From Nymphaea colorata (taxonomy: Eukaryota > Streptophyta > Magnoliopsida > Nymphaeales > Nymphaeaceae), in assembly GCF_008831285.2 (NCBI RefSeq), contig NC_045144.1:11383672-11447671 (forward strand): DNA of 64,000 bases, given 5' to 3'. A model generated the notes under the pieces. The model ran no database searches, was not told the DNA's origin, and was given only the letters and a program-made list of their open reading frames with translations. Made by a program: the position numbers and the translations under genes. This document shows positions 34,844-45,256 of this stretch, in pieces. How positions within the stretch are numbered: position 1 is the first letter of the stretch; each line of letters starts with the position of its first letter.

Positions 34844-35250
34844 CTCCCCCCTTACATTTACACCTTGTCCTCAAGGTAGCAGGGAATCGAGTTTGTATCT
34901 GCTCCTCGAGGGCATGAACAGATGAATCTCTTCTTGAAGGTACAGCTACCATGCAGACACTTAAGAGGTCTAAACAACAGAAATAGTTAAAGGTCAAAAC
35001 CCTTCGAACATGCTGCTGCTGGGCTTCGTCTACGAATGGAAGACCTAGAGAAGCTGACATCTTGAGTCCAAGGTTTCCTTTCTTGAAAAGTATGCATTCC
35101 TCTACCATTTTCTGTGTGTAAAGGGTTAACCATCTCCTTAGGCGATGGGAAGATGCAGGCTTCAATGGTCGCAGCTGACCTGACTTCAATTCCCTCAACT
35201 CCAATTTCGTGCAGCTCCCTTCCTTAGGTCTGGGATGCCAAAACATAATT
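34844..35250 (-). pseudogene. tail of a gypsy-type pol
   Basis: On the minus strand a 144-codon frame ends with HALEEQIQTRFPA and then, one frame shifted, a CTTGAGGACAAGGTG (LEDKV) sequence close to the polypurine tract. That ending is common at the 3' end of chromovirus pol. The rest of the frame shows no motif that I can name. Confidence 0.35.
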
Positions 35251-36470
35251 TTGATGGCAACCCCAACTTGTGGATCACCTTAAGGTCATTCACCAAGTTC
35301 CCTAATAACCAGTCAGCAAAAACATATATGCCTCTGGCAGGATGACAACTGAGTCCCAATTAAACCTGAATCGTGCAGCGTCAAGATCTCTTTACCGTAG
35401 ATAAGCTCATGTCACTACTGTGAGACCTGATTTTGGGCATTTCCAGCTTGGAACCTGAGCAAGGCAATTCCTGGCCTACCGAACTGATCCTGCACACATA
35501 GTTGTCCTCGACCCTCCTCTATGGCTGGTAGAAGACTTTTGTGTGGGTGAGAGGAATTCTGATGCACTATATCCAGAGATTGCAATTTGCAAGCCCCTTT
35601 CGTTAGTGACAGCAACAAATATGCCCAGACCATGATAAAGTTGTTGCCTAATATTTGACACAACAACTTCCCTAAGCTGTTGTAAAGAGGTCTCAGAAAT
35701 CCAAGCAAGGCAAGAAGTTCTCAACCGACCACAAGAGGGCAAGTTGTGCTCATGCCGGGGTGTTGCCTTTGGACATTTCCTTTTAAATGAAAATTTCCCT
35801 GCAACCTCAATTGATGAACTTAGCTTTAATGGGCATTGAGACTAGTAGGCAACGGATGCTGCAAAAAATTGGAATTTGTGCGCGCATTGTCCAAAATATA
35901 CTCGAACCAGGGCTCTTGATTGAACAAAAGCAATTTGGTCTGGCTGTACCTCTTATGCTTTTCCCACTCGCACATCTTGAGCAAGCCCCTGATGCACTGA
36001 CCCACATTCATTTTTTTGTTGAAAGTAAATTGCACCCTAGACTCGCGAGAGCCATCATTTCCTCTATTCACTCCTGGCTTGGCGTGGCACAACTGGTTGC
36101 AAATGATTAATTTGATTAATTGACAGCCTACACCATTGTCGTCCATTAGCACCCTTGCCGTCTACCTCTTCTCCTGCTCGGTCTATAATTGCCCCCCATT
36201 TTCAACTCTAATGGTCTGATATGCATCGACACTCTTGCACTCGGACGTCAATAATAGGTCTTTGGTTCCCATTGCAATGTTCTTACATGTCGTGGCATCT
36301 ATGGCTCGTAGCCATGGGGGTTTGGTGGGCTTCATCACCTGCCTTTTCCCCCTACCTGCTTAATCCCTACCGTCTGCCACTTTTACCCTAATTTCTGTCG
36401 GCCACCTAACCCTAATCTCAAAATTTCTGTTTTCCCCTTATTTTTTGATTATTGCATCTAAGATCCCCAC
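35251..36470. other. unassigned, probably retroelement debris
   Basis: Reading frames of 88-108 codons exist on both strands (for example minus 35476-35742 and 35826-36152) but show no motif that I recognise. The stretch 36340-36470, with CCCTAA-rich pyrimidine sequence, is likely the untranslated leader of the copia beginning near 36480. I found no primer site or LTR for that copia here. Confidence 0.35.
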
Positions 36471-36479
36471 CGCAATTCC

Positions 36480-37430
36480 AACATCTTGTTGTCCAATTTT
36501 CTCTCCCAACTCATCTCACAAAAGCTAAATCATACCAACTATTTGACATAGAAACGTCAAATAGTCCCGTTCATCAAAAGTCACCGTCTCTATGGACATC
36601 TCAATGGCACCACACCTGCGCCACCTGAATGGATTATGCGAGAGGTGAAAAACGCTGTAGGGCAAGTTCAAGAGACCATTGCCGAAATCAATCATGAATA
36701 TGAGACGTGGATGACTCATGATCAATCTCTCGTTGCTTATATCACCTCCACATTATCAGAGGAAGTTCTGGTGGGTGTTGATGATGATCTTTCAACACTT
36801 GAGTTGTGGAATGTACTTGCTACCACGTATTCTCAAATATCAGAAGCGAGATTTTTACAACTTAAGAGGCAATTTCAAGATATCAGGTGAGACACACGTT
36901 CAGTCTTGGAATATATACATGAAATAAAAATGTCAGCGATCAACTTGCAATTATAGGGCATCCAGTCAACGACAAGGACAAGGTACAACAGACTTTGAGT
37001 AGATTGGGGTTAGAATTTGATGTTTTCTGCACTGCTTTAGAGGTATTGTCTGTTCTTCCCTCTTTTGAAGACCTGAAAGCAAAAGTAATTCAGCATGAAG
37101 TGAGTTGTGTACAACGACATGAATTAGTTCATTCTGGCAGTCACAATATGTTGGTCACTAGGACTCATGCTTTGCAAGGAAGTCGTCCAAGAGTTTGGAA
37201 CTCACAGGCACGGATGGGGATAGTTATCCTTCCTACACCTAACATAATTGCACATGCAAATGTACCACGAAGGATACCTACTTGTTTTTATTGCAATAAG
37301 AGAGGTCATGTGAAGTCAGAATATTGGCATAACCCTCAGAACAAGGAAAAACAAGTCAGGCGTGACAATAAGGCAGCAGGGTCATCTGTTTCGAACACGA
37401 TTGTGACGTCGAACATTTCCCTTGATGTGT
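36480..37430 (+). pseudogene. old copia (E1): gag
   Basis: Frames in sequence read FIKSHRLYGHLNGT, YETWMTHDQSLVAYI, DDLSTLELWNVLATTYSQ and LQLKRQFQDIR-stop (36888). After a break comes DLKAKVIQHE and a nucleocapsid knuckle CFYCNKRGHVKSEY in which the last Cys of CX2CX4HX4C is Tyr. This is the UBN2-type gag of copia elements. It is joined downstream to protease and integrase of the same element. Its stops show that it is dead. Confidence 0.82.
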
Positions 37431-37439
37431 AGCAGATTT

Positions 37440-38800
37440 TAATGACAGCGTTGTCTAAAGTCAATTTCAAGCAAAATGAGGAAGGACAATGGTATGTGGA
37501 TTCTGGTGCTGCAACTCATGTAACTAGTGACGCAAATAAGTTTTCTAGTGCTCTCCCTTATTTAGCCAAAGGCTCAGTTGTCACATGAGATGGTTTCCAT
37601 TACAAAATATCACATATTGGAAATGCACACTTATCCATGGCTCATTCTTCAATACCTTTAAAGAATGTTCTTGTTGTTCCGAATGTCAAGAAAAATATCA
37701 TTTATGTGTCAAAGCTTATTGATGATACTCATTCCTCTGTTGAGTTTACTCATTCTTCTGTTTATGTTAAGGATGCTCAAACCAAGAAGACATTCGTTGA
37801 GGGTGTTCGCAAAGGAGACATGTACATCATTGAAGAAGCTCCAAAGTTGTCTAAGTCTTGTGTTTCAGATTTATTCTTCCCCAGTAATAGTGAAGTCAAT
37901 ATCATAGAGTATGACATGCCATCTCTTTGGCACGGTCATTTAGCATATTGTAGTCGGCTCTGTCAATGAGTCTAGCATGTGCTCAAGCTGTCATATTTGT
38001 AAGAGCCATGCTCTTCCTTTTCAATCAATAAACAAGCGAGCTTCAAAGTTATTTGACACCATATATTCTGGTGTTTGGGGGCATGCTCCTATTTTTTCCT
38101 CTTCTGGGAGTAGATATTATGTTGTTTTCATTGATTCTTATTCACGTTGCACTTGGATTCACTTCATAAAAAGCAAGTCGGAAGTTTTCTGCTTGTTCAC
38201 TCAATACCATCCCTTGGTCCAAAACAAATACTCTAGTAATATCGTGCATTTTCAATATGATGGTGGTGGTGAGTTCATTTCAAATGAATTTACTAAGTAT
38301 TTACTAAATCATGGAATCACTAGACAGATTTCCTATCCACACATACCACAACAGAATGGTATTGCTGAAAAAAAACACAGACACATAGTTGAATGTGCTC
38401 TAAGTATGATGTATCACACGGATGTGCCCATGACTTTGTGGACTGAAGCTTTCCATATTGTTGTTCATGTTATTAATCGATTGCCACTATTCATACTTGA
38501 AGGAAAATCTCCATTCTTTATTTTACATTAAAAACAGCCAAATTATGATGAGCTGCATGTTTTTTGATGCATCTGTTATGTTCATGTTGATGTTTCTTTG
38601 AGAAATAAGTTTCAAGATCGAGCTGTCATGTGTAGATTTGTTGGTTATGCAGAAAATTATAAAGGCTATCGCTGCTACAATCCAAAGATTGGACGTGTGC
38701 ATATTTCACGACATGTTTTTGATGAGCTCAATTTGAAGAATTTAAAGGACTCACATGCAGCACTTAATGTAAGAAATGATGTATATGACTCGTGACTGAA
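37440..38800 (+). pseudogene. old copia (E1): protease and integrase
   Basis: Protease begins at QWYVDSGAATHVTS (37495) with an intact DSGA. The frame then has one stop and continues LKNVLVVPNVKKNI and LWHGHLA. The integrase zinc region (CSSCHICKSH) and core follow, with YYVVFIDSYSR, FQYDGGGEF in place of the usual SDNG/E, and IPQQNGIAEKKHRH. After a stop at 38529 a third frame gives DRAVMCRFVGYAENYKGYRCYNP, the usual copia integrase C-terminal segment. A linker with no domain runs to 39116, where the younger copia interrupts. The RT of this element resumes at 44373. Confidence 0.85.
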
Positions 38801-39116
38801 TGCTGAAATATTAAGCCAAGGAGCAGATACACACCATGCACAAAGTGACTGGATTATTGATGAGCTCGAGACAGCCACAAACACTCAGATGGACAACATA
38901 CCTGCATCTACTCAGACCAACAACGTGAACATGACTTCACCTAATCGGTGTTTAGGAATGATGTATGATCAATGATTAGCTCCAGCAACTGATCCAGAAA
39001 CTACCACTACTTGTCCACATAGATCAGAACGTGTGTGGCACCCTATTGATTGATGGGTTAGTTATGATAATTTCTCTTTGGATTTTCAGCTTTTCATGAC
39101 AGGGTTGAACAAAAAG

Positions 39117-39281
39117 TGATAAGATTAGAAAGAATAATCTTTGATTGACCTCGAAATCTGCCCTAACTCCTCTTTATATAGACTAGAGGAGAGAGAGAAG
39201 TTACAAGAGAAACATCTAAAGGAAAAGTTATTACAAAAGTACCCTCTTAAACCTAAAACTGAATATAAACATATCTTAACA
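39117..39281 (-). repeat. 3' LTR of the young copia
   Basis: 165 bases, identical to 44203-44367. On the minus strand a TATA box TATATAAAG lies at about 39172-39180. Confidence 0.97.
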
Positions 39282-39293
39282 CTCCCCCTCAAG
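39282..39293 (-). promoter_or_regulatory. polypurine tract of the young copia
   Basis: On the minus strand CTTGAGGGGGAG directly precedes the 3' LTR; it is the primer site for plus-strand DNA synthesis. It lies within the last codons and the stop region of gag-pol. Confidence 0.9.
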
Positions 39294-42200
39294 TTGGAGC
39301 GTATATGTCAAATAGGCTCAACTTGGAACAACAGCTTTGGAATGGTCCCCTTGCAAGAGCCTTAGTAAAGATATCAGCCGTTTGCCCTGTAGTTGAAATG
39401 TGTGAGGTACTTACAAACCCCTTTTGAATCATGTCTCTAGTATAGTGGCAATCTACTTCAACATGCTTGGTTCTTTCATGAAAAACCGGATTATTAGCAA
39501 TAAACAGTGCAGCTTTGTTATCACATAACAGTTGCATAGGAAGAGGCACTTCGACAGTAAGATCCAACATCAGGGATCTAACCCACATAACTTCAGCAGT
39601 ACCCTGAGCCATAGCTCTATACTCAGATTCTGCACTTGATCTGGCAACCACAGTTTGCTTCTTACTCTTCCATGTAACCAAGTTGGATCCAATAAACACA
39701 CAAAATCCAGTAGTGGATTTTCTGTCTGAGGGGCATCCTGCATAGTCGGCATCAACATACACAGATATAGTGAGTGAGGTACCATTCTGAAAGAAGAGTC
39801 CCGTTCCTGGTGAATTCTTTAGATACCTAAGAATCATCATAGCAGCATCCCAATGAACTTTCTTGGGCTTATCCATAAATTGACTCACTCTGCTAACAGC
39901 ATAGGCAATGTCAGGTCGAGTAACAGTGATGTATAGGAGCTTCCCAACAATCCCTCTATACTGTCTTGCATCAACATCTTCAGTATCATCATCATACAAG
40001 CGGGTATTGATATCCATAGGCGTGGATGCAGGCCGACACCCCAGCATCCCTGTCTCTTGCAAAACATCAGTAACGTATTTCCTCTGGCACATGATAAGGC
40101 CCTTTTGATTTCTGGCAAACTCAATACCAAGGAAATAACGTAGTTCACCAAGGTCCTTGGTGACAAAGTGTTGTCCAAGGACATCCTTGATGTTGGAAAT
40201 CCCCTGATCATCATCCCCTGTAACAATGATATCATCAACATAAACAAGAACTATCACCGTACCTGTAGAAGTCTTCTTGACAAAGAGGGAATGGTCGGCC
40301 GAAGAACGTCTGAAGCCCTCATTCTCAATATTCTCTGACAATTTCTGAAACCAAGCTCGAGGACTCTGTTTCAGACCATAAATCGCCTTTCGCAATCTGC
40401 ACACTTTCTGACACTCCCCCTCAGCAACAAACCCTGGTGGTTGCTGCATATACACTTCTTCATGTAAGTCACCATAGAGAAAGGCATTTTTGACATCAAG
40501 CTGTGAGAGGGACCAATTCTTGCTGACAGCCACAGCAAGGAGAATCCGTAAGGAAGCATGTCGTGCCACAGGAGAGAAGGTATCATAATAATCAACCCCA
40601 TAAGTTTGGGTATAGCCTTTTGCAACCAGACGAGCCTTATATCTGTCAATACTGCCATCTGCTCGGTATTTGATAGTAAAGGCCCATCTGCAACCAACAA
40701 TGGCTGCATCAACTGAAGGAGTAACAAGGGTCCAGGTGCCTCTAGACTGAAGAGCATCCATCTCTTCTTGCATAGCCGCTGCCCATTTGGGATCAGAGAG
40801 AGCATCCATGGGATTCTGTGGAAGAGCAATAGCCGACAGCCCCTTGACAAACTGTCGGTACATAGGGGTGAGTCTATCCATGGATAAATGACCAGAGATA
40901 GGATGCAAAGTGCAACTGCGTTTGCCTTTCCTTTGAGCAATGGGCACATCAAGTTCATTAGGAGCAGGAACATGCTCGTGACATACTCCTATGTCATCAT
41001 TACATAAAACATTGTCAGTTGAGTTTGTGTCAGGAATTACCTTGGGCGTGCTGGGTGAAGGCACAGGTGCACATTGAACAGGCGCAGCAGGCTTAGTACG
41101 ACGATGGTAGACAGCCCCAAAACGTGGATCAACTGGGTTTGGACAACTCATGAGAGGTAGAGGAAATTGGACTTCATCATTTAATGCAGGCGCCCTTAAT
41201 TGAGTTCCATTTGGGGAGAAGAAAGAGGTTGATTCAAAAAATGTAACATCAGCACTCACATAATACCGACGAGTAGAAGGATCATAACATCGATATCCCT
41301 TTTGAGTGCGGGAATAACCAACAAAGATCGTTTTGATGGCCCGAGGAGACAACTTATCTCGCCCAGGACCAAGCAACTGAACAAAGGCAACACATCCAAA
41401 AACACGAGGTGGAACAGAAAACAAGTCTCTGTCAGGAAAGAGGACAGAGATAGGAATAAGGTCTCCCAACACAGATGACGGCATACGATTAATAAGATAG
41501 CATGCTGTGAGAACAGCATCGCCCCAGTAAGAATGGGGAACATGGCTATGTATGATAATGGTTCTGGCAACATCAAGAATATGACGGTGTTTCCGTTCAG
41601 CAACCCCATTTTGTTGGGAGGTATAGGCACAAGAAGTTTGGTGGATGATACCCTTATCCCTGAAAAATTGTTCCAAAGAGGAAGCACAGAACTCAAGAGC
41701 ATTGTCAGAGCGCACAATTTTGACACAAGTATCAAACTGAGTCAGAATTTCATTGATAAAATGTTTGATTACATGACCCACTTCAGATTTATGCTTCATA
41801 AGAAAAACCCAACTAACACGACTATAGTCATCGACAGCAACAAGATAATATCGATGACCTTGAAGAGCAGGTGTACGACTCGGACCCCAAACATCAAAAT
41901 GAAGTAACTCAAACACAGAATGGCTACTTCGACTGGGCCGCGGAGGAAAGGATGACCTATGGTGTTTGCCCAACTGACAAGACTCGCATTGAAAAGAAGA
42001 CTTGGGAGACAGCTGAGGAAGAACATGCAGCAGTTTCTGAAACGGTAGATGTCCAAAACGTAAATGCCAAGTATAAGCCGAGGATGAGGACGACCCTGCA
42101 GAGGTAGATCCAGCAAAGGCAAAGGGATGCACTAGCCTGTAAAGACCTCCCTGTTCACGGCCACTGCCAATCACCCTGCCCGTCAGTATATCCTGAAACA

Positions 42201-43494
42201 CAAGAGAAGAGGAGTCAAATATCGCACGACAGTTTAAATCTCTGGTAATCTGACTGATAGATAGTAGGCTATGTGGGAATTCTGGTGCATGAAGAACATG
42301 TTGCAATGGTAATGATGAAGTAAGTTGGACCTCTCCAAGTCCAACAACGGGAGAATATTTGCCATCTGCTAGAATAACCGAGCGACCAGGTGGAGTAGGG
42401 ACATAAGAAGTAAACTGTGCCTTGTCTCCACAGAGATGTGTCGATGCACCCGAATCAATGAGCCAATCTGTAGTGTCAGAATACATACCAGATGAAGATG
42501 CACTGGCAGCAGTAGTGATAGTAGAGGTGGTCGGATCAGGAGCTTGTTGAGGTCTATCTCCAATCAAGTGTCTCAACTGAGAGATAATATCGTCTGCACG
42601 TAACTCACTGGAGGAAACAGGATGTTGAGTCTTAGGCTGCTCTGGAGAATCAGTAAAAACAGTCTGATTGGCAACAGCTGGACGACCATGTTTCTGCCAA
42701 CACTTATCCACAGTGTGACCAATGCGATGACAAAACTGACATACTGGGCGCGAAGGGGTATTGCCACGGCCACGGTATCCTCGTCCTCTGGCAAAGAGGG
42801 ACCCACCTCTGCCACGAGTAGCAAGCATAGCAGAAGTGGTATCAAGAACAGTCGATGAAGGGATTGGAATTCTGCTTAGCCTACTATAAGCTTCATCAAT
42901 AGGAGGAATCGAGGGACTAGTGAGCATCTGATTCTTTGCTGATTCATAAACAGAGTCTAATCCAGACAGAAATACTCCGACCATAAGCATATCTTTGTAT
43001 GCCTTCTGTTGCTCACACTTACATGCAGGAAAGTAGCTGTTTAGTCTCTCAAACATGGACTTGAGACTAGAATAATAAGTATGTAGAGGGCGACCATCTT
43101 GGCGCATCTGATGAATATCATGATGAAGCTGCATAATTCTGGTTTCATTCCTTGCTTGTGAATAGGTGGCTGCAAGGGAATCCCACATATCCTTTGCACT
43201 TTCCTTATGCAGGACTTCATTGGCAATGTCTTGAGTAAGAGTACCAACAATCCATACCATAACCAACGAATTATCTTTAAACCAAGTAGTATATTTTCCT
43301 ACCTTCTGTACGGGCTCGGGCTCCAATATAAGATGTTCCTTCTCATGAGCGATCAAGGTTCTTTTTACTTGCATGGCCCACATCTCGTAATTACCCCCAT
43401 CCATTTTGGTGATAAAGCTGGAAAATGGGGAACTCTTCATCTCTCCCGACGACACAAAGGAAGAGGTATTAGCGCCGCTGCTAATTTCAGACAT
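39289..43494 (-). CDS. copia gag-pol polyprotein, intact, 1401 aa
   Basis: One open frame from ATG at 43494 (MSEISSGANT) to a stop 8 bases before the 3' LTR. Domains by residue: UBN2-type gag about 30-215; RG-rich segment 227-244; zinc knuckle CQFCHRIGHTVDKC at 252-265; retropepsin DSGAS at 347; GAG-pre-integrase and zinc-binding region with HLRFGH at 477 and C503/C506; integrase core with D534, D597 and E633; KGYRCYDP at 732; RT about 920-1165 with D1000 and YVDD at 1085-1088; RNase H about 1243-1390 with D1248, E1289 and D1325. All catalytic residues usual for copia are present. The polyprotein would build the particle, copy element RNA and insert the cDNA. No stop or frameshift is seen, so this element could be active. 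Confidence 0.97.
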   Translation of the reverse strand: MSEISSGANTSSFVSSGEMKSSPFSSFITKMDGGNYEMWAMQVKRTLIAHEKEHLILEPEPVQKVGKYTTWFKDNSLVMVWIVGTLTQDIANEVLHKESAKDMWDSLAATYSQARNETRIMQLHHDIHQMRQDGRPLHTYYSSLKSMFERLNSYFPACKCEQQKAYKDMLMVGVFLSGLDSVYESAKNQMLTSPSIPPIDEAYSRLSRIPIPSSTVLDTTSAMLATRGRGGSLFARGRGYRGRGNTPSRPVCQFCHRIGHTVDKCWQKHGRPAVANQTVFTDSPEQPKTQHPVSSSELRADDIISQLRHLIGDRPQQAPDPTTSTITTAASASSSGMYSDTTDWLIDSGASTHLCGDKAQFTSYVPTPPGRSVILADGKYSPVVGLGEVQLTSSLPLQHVLHAPEFPHSLLSISQITRDLNCRAIFDSSSLVFQDILTGRVIGSGREQGGLYRLVHPFAFAGSTSAGSSSSSAYTWHLRFGHLPFQKLLHVLPQLSPKSSFQCESCQLGKHHRSSFPPRPSRSSHSVFELLHFDVWGPSRTPALQGHRYYLVAVDDYSRVSWVFLMKHKSEVGHVIKHFINEILTQFDTCVKIVRSDNALEFCASSLEQFFRDKGIIHQTSCAYTSQQNGVAERKHRHILDVARTIIIHSHVPHSYWGDAVLTACYLINRMPSSVLGDLIPISVLFPDRDLFSVPPRVFGCVAFVQLLGPGRDKLSPRAIKTIFVGYSRTQKGYRCYDPSTRRYYVSADVTFFESTSFFSPNGTQLRAPALNDEVQFPLPLMSCPNPVDPRFGAVYHRRTKPAAPVQCAPVPSPSTPKVIPDTNSTDNVLCNDDIGVCHEHVPAPNELDVPIAQRKGKRSCTLHPISGHLSMDRLTPMYRQFVKGLSAIALPQNPMDALSDPKWAAAMQEEMDALQSRGTWTLVTPSVDAAIVGCRWAFTIKYRADGSIDRYKARLVAKGYTQTYGVDYYDTFSPVARHASLRILLAVAVSKNWSLSQLDVKNAFLYGDLHEEVYMQQPPGFVAEGECQKVCRLRKAIYGLKQSPRAWFQKLSENIENEGFRRSSADHSLFVKKTSTGTVIVLVYVDDIIVTGDDDQGISNIKDVLGQHFVTKDLGELRYFLGIEFARNQKGLIMCQRKYVTDVLQETGMLGCRPASTPMDINTRLYDDDTEDVDARQYRGIVGKLLYITVTRPDIAYAVSRVSQFMDKPKKVHWDAAMMILRYLKNSPGTGLFFQNGTSLTISVYVDADYAGCPSDRKSTTGFCVFIGSNLVTWKSKKQTVVARSSAESEYRAMAQGTAEVMWVRSLMLDLTVEVPLPMQLLCDNKAALFIANNPVFHERTKHVEVDCHYTRDMIQKGFVSTSHISTTGQTADIFTKALARGPFQSCCSKLSLFDIYAPT

Positions 43495-43680
43495 CGCTCA
43501 ACACAATGGAGGAAACCGAGCCACGGAATAGGAAGTGCAGGCAAAAAAAAAGAAGACAATCACATATCGAAAGACAACATGCTGATCATGAAGCAGTTAA
43601 CACGGGCAGCAATCCATAAGTCTGATCGGCTGGAAGAGGCAACAACAGAACTGAACGAAGACAGATTACCAGAGGCGACA

Positions 43681-43794
43681 GCGAAGACGCTGAGAGGAAA
43701 ATCAGCGTGCAGAACAGCGGCGGAGTAGAGGAGGCGATGCAGCGAAGACGCTGAGAAGAAAATCAGCGTGCAGGGCAGCGGCGGAGCAGAGGAG
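43681..43794 (-). repeat. tandem duplication, 61-bp period
   Basis: GCGAAGACGCTGAGA plus following sequence is present twice, at 43681-43733 and 43742-43794, differing at a few bases. Confidence 0.85.
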
Positions 43795-43915
43795 AATGGT
43801 GGAGACAGCAGGGGCGATGCAGCGTGCAGCGGCAGCGGAGAAGCAACAGTGACAGACGGCGGCGGCGGGCGGAGGTGATAGCCACGGCGGGCAGCGGCGA
43901 AGATGACTGCAACAG

Positions 43916-44034
43916 CGGACGGAGGCGTCGGGCGGAGAAGACAGCAACGGGCGGAGGCGTCGGGCGGAGAAGACAGCAACGGGCGGAGGTGTCGGGCGGA
44001 GAAGACAGCAACGGGCGGAGGCGTCGGGCGGAGA
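43916..44034 (-). repeat. 32-bp minisatellite, about 3.6 copies
   Basis: The unit contains GGAGGCGTCGGGCGGAGAAG followed by ACAGCAACGGGC and repeats with one-base differences. Confidence 0.9.
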
Positions 44035-44187
44035 GGTCAGGACAGAGACTGGCAGAGGCGACGGGTGGAGAGGTCAGCGACGGGCGGAGATGGGTGGACA
44101 CGAGCGGGTGGAGGAAGCGCAGCGATGGGCGCGGTCAGGCGGCGGGCGGCGCCGCTCAATCGGCGCGCCAAGGAGGAGGAGACGGCT

Positions 44188-44202
44188 GCTGCTCTGATAC
44201 CA
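44188..44202 (-). promoter_or_regulatory. primer binding site of the young copia
   Basis: The minus strand reads TGGTATCAGAGCAGC directly after the 5' LTR, complementary to initiator-Met tRNA. Confidence 0.97.
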
Positions 44203-44367
44203 TGATAAGATTAGAAAGAATAATCTTTGATTGACCTCGAAATCTGCCCTAACTCCTCTTTATATAGACTAGAGGAGAGAGAGAAGTTACAAGAGAAACA
44301 TCTAAAGGAAAAGTTATTACAAAAGTACCCTCTTAAACCTAAAACTGAATATAAACATATCTTAACA
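44203..44367 (-). repeat. 5' LTR of the young copia
   Basis: 165 bases, identical to the other LTR. It contains the promoter: on the minus strand TATATAAAG lies near 44258-44266. Confidence 0.97.
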
Positions 44368-44372
44368 AAAAG

Positions 44373-45256
44373 GTGGAGCCAAAATGCTATGAGCATGCGT
44401 GCAAAAGCAAATATTGGATTGAGGCCATGAATGAAGAAATGACTGCCTTAAATGAATGCCAAATTTGGGAGATTGTTCCTCGTCCAGATGGTAAGAATGT
44501 AGTGGGCTCAAAATGAATTTACAAACTCAAGTACAAACCTGATGGAAACATTGATAGATATAAGGCTCGACTTGTGGCTAAAGACTTCACTCAGCAGTAT
44601 GGAAAAGATTATAATGAGGCTTTCAGTCCAGTCATCAAGATGGGAACGATTCGGGTTATCATCTCTCTTGTCGTCTCATATGGATGGAATTTATATCAGT
44701 TGGACGTTAAAAATGGTTTTGTTCATGACTTTCTAAAGGAAGAAGTATACCTAGAACAACCTCCAGGTAATGCTTACCAATGATCCAGCCAAATGGGTGT
44801 GCAAATTACAAAAATCACTATATGGGCTTAAGCAAGCATCTCGCTCATGGTTTGATAAATTTTCCCTTCATATACAGCAGGCTGGTTTTCTCAAAAGTTC
44901 ACTTGATCATTCCTTATTCATCTATCATTCAGGTGATATTACCACTTGGCTACTCATATATGTAGATGACATAGTTCTTACTGGAAATTCTTCATGTTAT
45001 ATATCTCATGTTAAGAAGGTATTGCAACAAGAATTCAAGATGAAGGATCTCGGCGAACTATGGTATTTCTTGGGAGTTGAGCTTGATACAAAAGGTGACA
45101 CATTAACCCTTACGCAACATAAATATACTATTGATATTTTGGATAGAGCAGGTATGACAAATTGCAAGCCCATAAATACTCTTAGTGTTCTCAACACAAA
45201 ATTGAATGCCTCAGATGGGAGTGATGCATACTCAAATTCTAGTTTCTATCAGGGAT
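44373..45256 (+). pseudogene. old copia (E1): reverse transcriptase, cut off
   Basis: Continues the element broken at 39116. Motifs are [53 protein letters not shown], then after a frame slip YGLKQASRSWFDKF, HSLFIYHSGD, the catalytic YVDDIVLTG and MKDLGELWYFLGVEL. Similarity stops abruptly at about 45256, within the YRSLVG-type region before RNase H. Stops (for example 44513) and the frame slip at 44765 make it dead. The rest of RNase H and the 3' LTR were lost where the hAT element begins. Confidence 0.85.

Larger units (their letters stand above)
43495..44187 (-). other. long GC-rich leader of the young copia
   Basis: About 690 bases between primer site and gag ATG, much richer in GC than the rest of the window and built largely of short repeats. 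Open frames on both strands here (for example plus 43824-44234, minus 43560-43979) are low-complexity Arg/Gly or Pro/Ser strings and are unlikely to be proteins. Confidence 0.8.
39117..44367 (-). mobile_element. complete, young Ty1/copia retrotransposon
   Basis: This 5251-bp element has identical 165-bp LTRs at both ends, which begin TGATAAG and end TTAACA on the plus strand. It has a flanking target duplication AAAAG (39112-39116 and 44368-44372), a primer site, a polypurine tract and one uninterrupted gag-pol. It sits in the integrase-RT linker of an older copia on the opposite strand. Identical LTRs mean insertion was recent. The short LTRs and single open frame resemble the Ale-type copia lineages, but I cannot fix the lineage. 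Confidence 0.97.

Noticed and set aside
43560-44234. Possible extra genes in both directions in the young copia leader
   Set aside because: Frames follow the GC-rich tandem repeats and give Arg/Gly or Pro/Ser repeats; they lie between primer site and gag start.
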